Positions 14,513 through 16,542 of a stretch of DNA of 16,542 bases are shown here, piece after piece. The DNA lies in the NCBI GenBank assembly GCA_002309855.1, contig DBYD01000006.1:1-16542 (forward strand), read 5' to 3'. A model generated the notes under the pieces. It did not search any database, was not told where the DNA came from, and saw nothing but the letters and a program-made list of their open reading frames with translations. A program made the position numbers and the translations under genes. Source of the DNA: Bacteroidales bacterium UBA1195. GTDB lineage: Bacteria; Bacteroidota; Bacteroidia; Bacteroidales; WCHB1-69. The stretch's first letter is position 1. Each line of letters opens with the position of its first letter.

Positions 14513-15724
14513 ATGCATAATATCAGAAAGATAACCGACGATTTATACTATATCGGCGGAAATGACCGGAAACTTTCGCTGTTTGAAAACGTCTATCCTG
14601 TGCCACAGGGAGTCTCCTACAACAGCTACCTGCTGCAGGATGAGAAGACAGCGTTGGCCGACACGGCTGATTCAGCCATAGCGCCTCAGTTTTTCGAAAA
14701 CCTGCAGGAGGCATTGCAGGGTCGTCCCTTGGATTATCTGATTGTCCACCACATGGAGCCCGACCATTGTGCCCTGATTGCGGATTTGCTGCGGCTGCAT
14801 CCGGAAACTGCTGTGGTCACAAACGCCAAAGCCGCCAAGATGATCGGACAGTTTTTCGATCCTGTTCCGGCAGAGCGTCTGCAGATTGTCAGCGAAGGCG
14901 ATACCCTTTGCACAGGAAAGCACACATTGCAGTTTGTGATGGCTCCGATGGTGCATTGGCCGGAAGCGATGGTCAGCTACGACCTCACCGACCATATTCT
15001 CTTTTCGGCGGATGCCTTCGGCACTTTCGGCGCACTGGACGGTCACATCTATGCCGACGAAATGGATTTTGAGCATGACTGTCTGTCCGAAGCGCGACGC
15101 TACTATGCAAACATTGTCGGGAAATACGGCGTTCAAGTGCAGGCTGTCCTGAAAAAGGCGTCCGCTCTGGACATCCGGATGATATGCCCGCTTCACGGCC
15201 CTGTATGGAGGGAGAATCTGGAATGGTTTGTCGGCAAATACTACCAGTGGAGCCGCTATGAGCCTGAGGAGCAGGGCGTGCTAATCATATACGGGAGCAT
15301 TTACGGACATACCGCCATGGCAGCGGAAAAGATGGCCGCCACACTGGCAGACAAGGGTGTCCGCCGAATCGCCATTTACGACGCATCACACACCGATGTG
15401 AGTCACCTTCTGGCCGAAGCGTTCCGATACAGCCACATGGTATTGGCCTCCGCCACATACAATGCCGGCATCTTCACCCCAATGGAGCAGCTCCTGACCG
15501 AAATGAAGCTGCACAACCTCCAGAAAAGAAGTGTTGTCCTTATCGAAAACGGCACCTGGGCACCCCAGAGCGGCAAAGCGATGCGCGAAATGCTGGCTCA
15601 GATGAAACAGATGACCGTCCTCAGCGACAACCTCAGCCTGCTATCAGCCATGAAGACCACACAACTGGAGGATATGGAAGCCTTGGCCGACCTGCTGGTT
15701 GCAGACATGAAATTTTCCATGTAA
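14513..15724 (+). CDS. fprA: Flavodiiron protein (class A, FprA-like)
   Basis: This 403-residue cytoplasmic enzyme reduces O2 to water, and often NO to N2O, protecting anaerobes. The N-terminal beta-lactamase-like domain (1-~250) has a full diiron ligand set: H80-x-E82-x-D84-H85 in HHMEPDHC, H148 in MVHWPEAM, D167 in FSADAFGTFG and H228 in CPLHGP. A flavodoxin domain (~255-403) binds FMN, with the phosphate loop IIYGSIYGHTAMAAE (258-272) and the later SATYNAG and ENGTWAPQSGK loops. Size and domain order are standard class A, with no extra C-terminal module. The next gene, 19 nt downstream, encodes a rubredoxin fusion that is the likely electron donor. No residue that should be essential is missing. 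Confidence 0.96.
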   Translation: MHNIRKITDDLYYIGGNDRKLSLFENVYPVPQGVSYNSYLLQDEKTALADTADSAIAPQFFENLQEALQGRPLDYLIVHHMEPDHCALIADLLRLHPETAVVTNAKAAKMIGQFFDPVPAERLQIVSEGDTLCTGKHTLQFVMAPMVHWPEAMVSYDLTDHILFSADAFGTFGALDGHIYADEMDFEHDCLSEARRYYANIVGKYGVQVQAVLKKASALDIRMICPLHGPVWRENLEWFVGKYYQWSRYEPEEQGVLIIYGSIYGHTAMAAEKMAATLADKGVRRIAIYDASHTDVSHLLAEAFRYSHMVLASATYNAGIFTPMEQLLTEMKLHNLQKRSVVLIENGTWAPQSGKAMREMLAQMKQMTVLSDNLSLLSAMKTTQLEDMEALADLLVADMKFSM

Positions 15725-15743
15725 ACTTAAAAAGCAGAACACT

Positions 15744-16379
15744 ATGGACAAAATGAGCAAGGAAGGGCTTTTCAAGCTGACATACGGACTCTATGTGCTG
15801 GCTGCACGCAGCGGGGAGAAGGACAACGGCTGCATCATCAATGTGGCCTCCCAAGTGACCGACAATCCCTTACAAATATTTATTTCTGTAAACAAACAGA
15901 ACCTGACCCACGACATGATTGCCGAAACCGGGCTGTTCAACCTCTGCATCCTGACGGAGCAGACACCAATGAAGGTGTTCGAGCATTTCGGCTTCCAAAG
16001 CGGCCGCGATGTCAACAAGTTCGCTAACTGCGAGGTGGAGCTGCGCGCCGGCAACGGCCTGCTCTATCTCCCGAAATACACCAACGCCTACCTGAGCGGA
16101 AAGGTGGTGAACCGTATCGATGCCGGAACACACACGCTGTTTCTGGCGGAAGTGACAGAATCGGTCCATCTGAGCGACGACCCCTCACTGACCTACGCCT
16201 GGTACCACGAAAACATCAAGCCGAAACCGGCCATGCCATCAGCACAGGGTGAAGGGAAAACCCGCTGGGTCTGCCAGACCTGCGGCTACGTGTATGAGGG
16301 AGACGAAATGCCGGACGATTTTGTCTGCCCCTGGTGCAAGCACGGGAAAGCGGACTTTGTGAAAATGGAAAACCAATAA
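15744..16379 (+). CDS. Flavin reductase-rubredoxin fusion (high-molecular-weight rubredoxin type)
   Basis: This 211-residue fusion has a flavin reductase-like FMN-binding domain (~1-155: LFKLTYGLYVLAAR, INVASQVTDNPLQIFISVNK) and a C-terminal rubredoxin (~172-208). The rubredoxin has WVCQTCGYVYEGDE (CxxCG) and DFVCPWCKHGKADF (CPxC), so all four iron-binding cysteines are present; the Gly normally after the second CxxC is Lys. Such proteins, first described beside fprA in Moorella thermoacetica, move electrons from NADH to the flavodiiron protein. The gene follows fprA by 19 nt and precedes ferritin by 27 nt, which agrees with that role. ATG 15744 keeps the whole N-terminal domain. Confidence 0.93.
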   Translation: MDKMSKEGLFKLTYGLYVLAARSGEKDNGCIINVASQVTDNPLQIFISVNKQNLTHDMIAETGLFNLCILTEQTPMKVFEHFGFQSGRDVNKFANCEVELRAGNGLLYLPKYTNAYLSGKVVNRIDAGTHTLFLAEVTESVHLSDDPSLTYAWYHENIKPKPAMPSAQGEGKTRWVCQTCGYVYEGDEMPDDFVCPWCKHGKADFVKMENQ

Positions 16380-16406
16380 CATTAAAATACAATAAAATAA
16401 CAAGCC

Positions 16407-16542
16407 ATGTTAAACAAAAAAGTTTCAGACCTGCTCAACGAGCAGATTAATAAGGAGCTCTATAGCGGCTACCTCTACCTTGACATGAACAACTACTTCG
16501 ACAAACGCGGACTCAGCGGCTTCGCCAACTGGTACATGATCC
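16407..16542 (+). CDS. ftnA: Ferritin, 3' part beyond the right edge
   Basis: Only the first 45 codons are inside the window. They read MLNKKVSDLLNEQINKELYS, then GYLYLDMNNYFDKRGLSGFA and NWYMI, matching helix A of bacterial ferritin, including the ferroxidase Glu17 and Tyr24. Ferritin stores Fe(III) in a 24-subunit shell and limits Fenton chemistry. It lies 27 nt after the flavin reductase-rubredoxin gene, so it probably belongs to the same O2/iron defence operon. The remaining ligands and full length cannot be checked here. The gene symbol follows family usage. Confidence 0.88.
   Translation, partial: MLNKKVSDLLNEQINKELYSGYLYLDMNNYFDKRGLSGFANWYMI

Noticed and set aside
1..16542. tRNA or rRNA genes, CRISPR arrays, insertion sequences
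   Set aside because: I saw no cloverleaf-like or rRNA segments, no short regularly spaced repeats, and no transposase or terminal inverted repeats.

Overview
The window looks like a chromosomal segment of an anaerobic Bacteroidota, most likely Bacteroidales. Several upstream regions carry a TAnnTTTG box, the -7 promoter element of this phylum. Most starts lack a Shine-Dalgarno sequence. Two exported proteins have a signal peptide ending in G|Q or A|Q, typical of Bacteroidota. The gene set also fits: standalone heptose-1-P adenylyltransferase, HD-domain CCA enzyme, flavodiiron protein with rubredoxin partner, and ferritin. I cannot name a genus.

Layout. (1) 1-3401, minus strand: the N-terminal 1133 codons of a very large secreted repeat protein whose 3' end lies beyond the left edge. 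All long plus-strand frames here are antisense shadows of it. (2) 3402-3697: AT-rich divergent intergenic region. (3) 3698-8751, plus strand: a tight envelope/housekeeping run with a flippase-like membrane protein, heptose-1-phosphate adenylyltransferase, secreted glucosaminidase with LysM repeats, seryl-tRNA synthetase and a LolC/LolE-like FtsX-family permease. (4) 8864-12021, with its own promoter: three genes of a heterodisulfide-reductase-like redox complex (HdrA-like flavoprotein, HdrC-like Fe-S protein, and a fused HdrE-HdrC-HdrB membrane protein), followed 4 nt later by the CCA-adding enzyme (12026-13477). (5) 13458-14321, minus strand: a divergent SAM hydroxide adenosyltransferase-family protein whose 3' end overlaps the cca gene by 20 nt. 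(6) 14513 to the right edge: an oxygen/iron defence operon of flavodiiron protein, flavin-reductase/rubredoxin fusion and ferritin (cut by the edge).

How the genes fit together. The flavodiiron protein should reduce O2 to water with electrons relayed by the rubredoxin fusion, while ferritin stores iron. The Hdr-like cluster is the most unusual part. Its fusion protein has a predicted cytochrome-b-like membrane domain, two cubane Fe-S sites and two complete five-cysteine CCG motifs, so it could couple a quinone pool to a disulfide or similar substrate. The organism does not look like a methanogen, no known electron-donor module lies beside the cluster, and its substrate is unknown.

Start corrections made here: the HdrECB fusion starts at 10237, cca at 12026, and the SAM-hydrolase-family gene at 14321 (minus), each shorter than the maximal open frame. 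The serS-downstream permease has no ATG and appears to start at TTG 7531.
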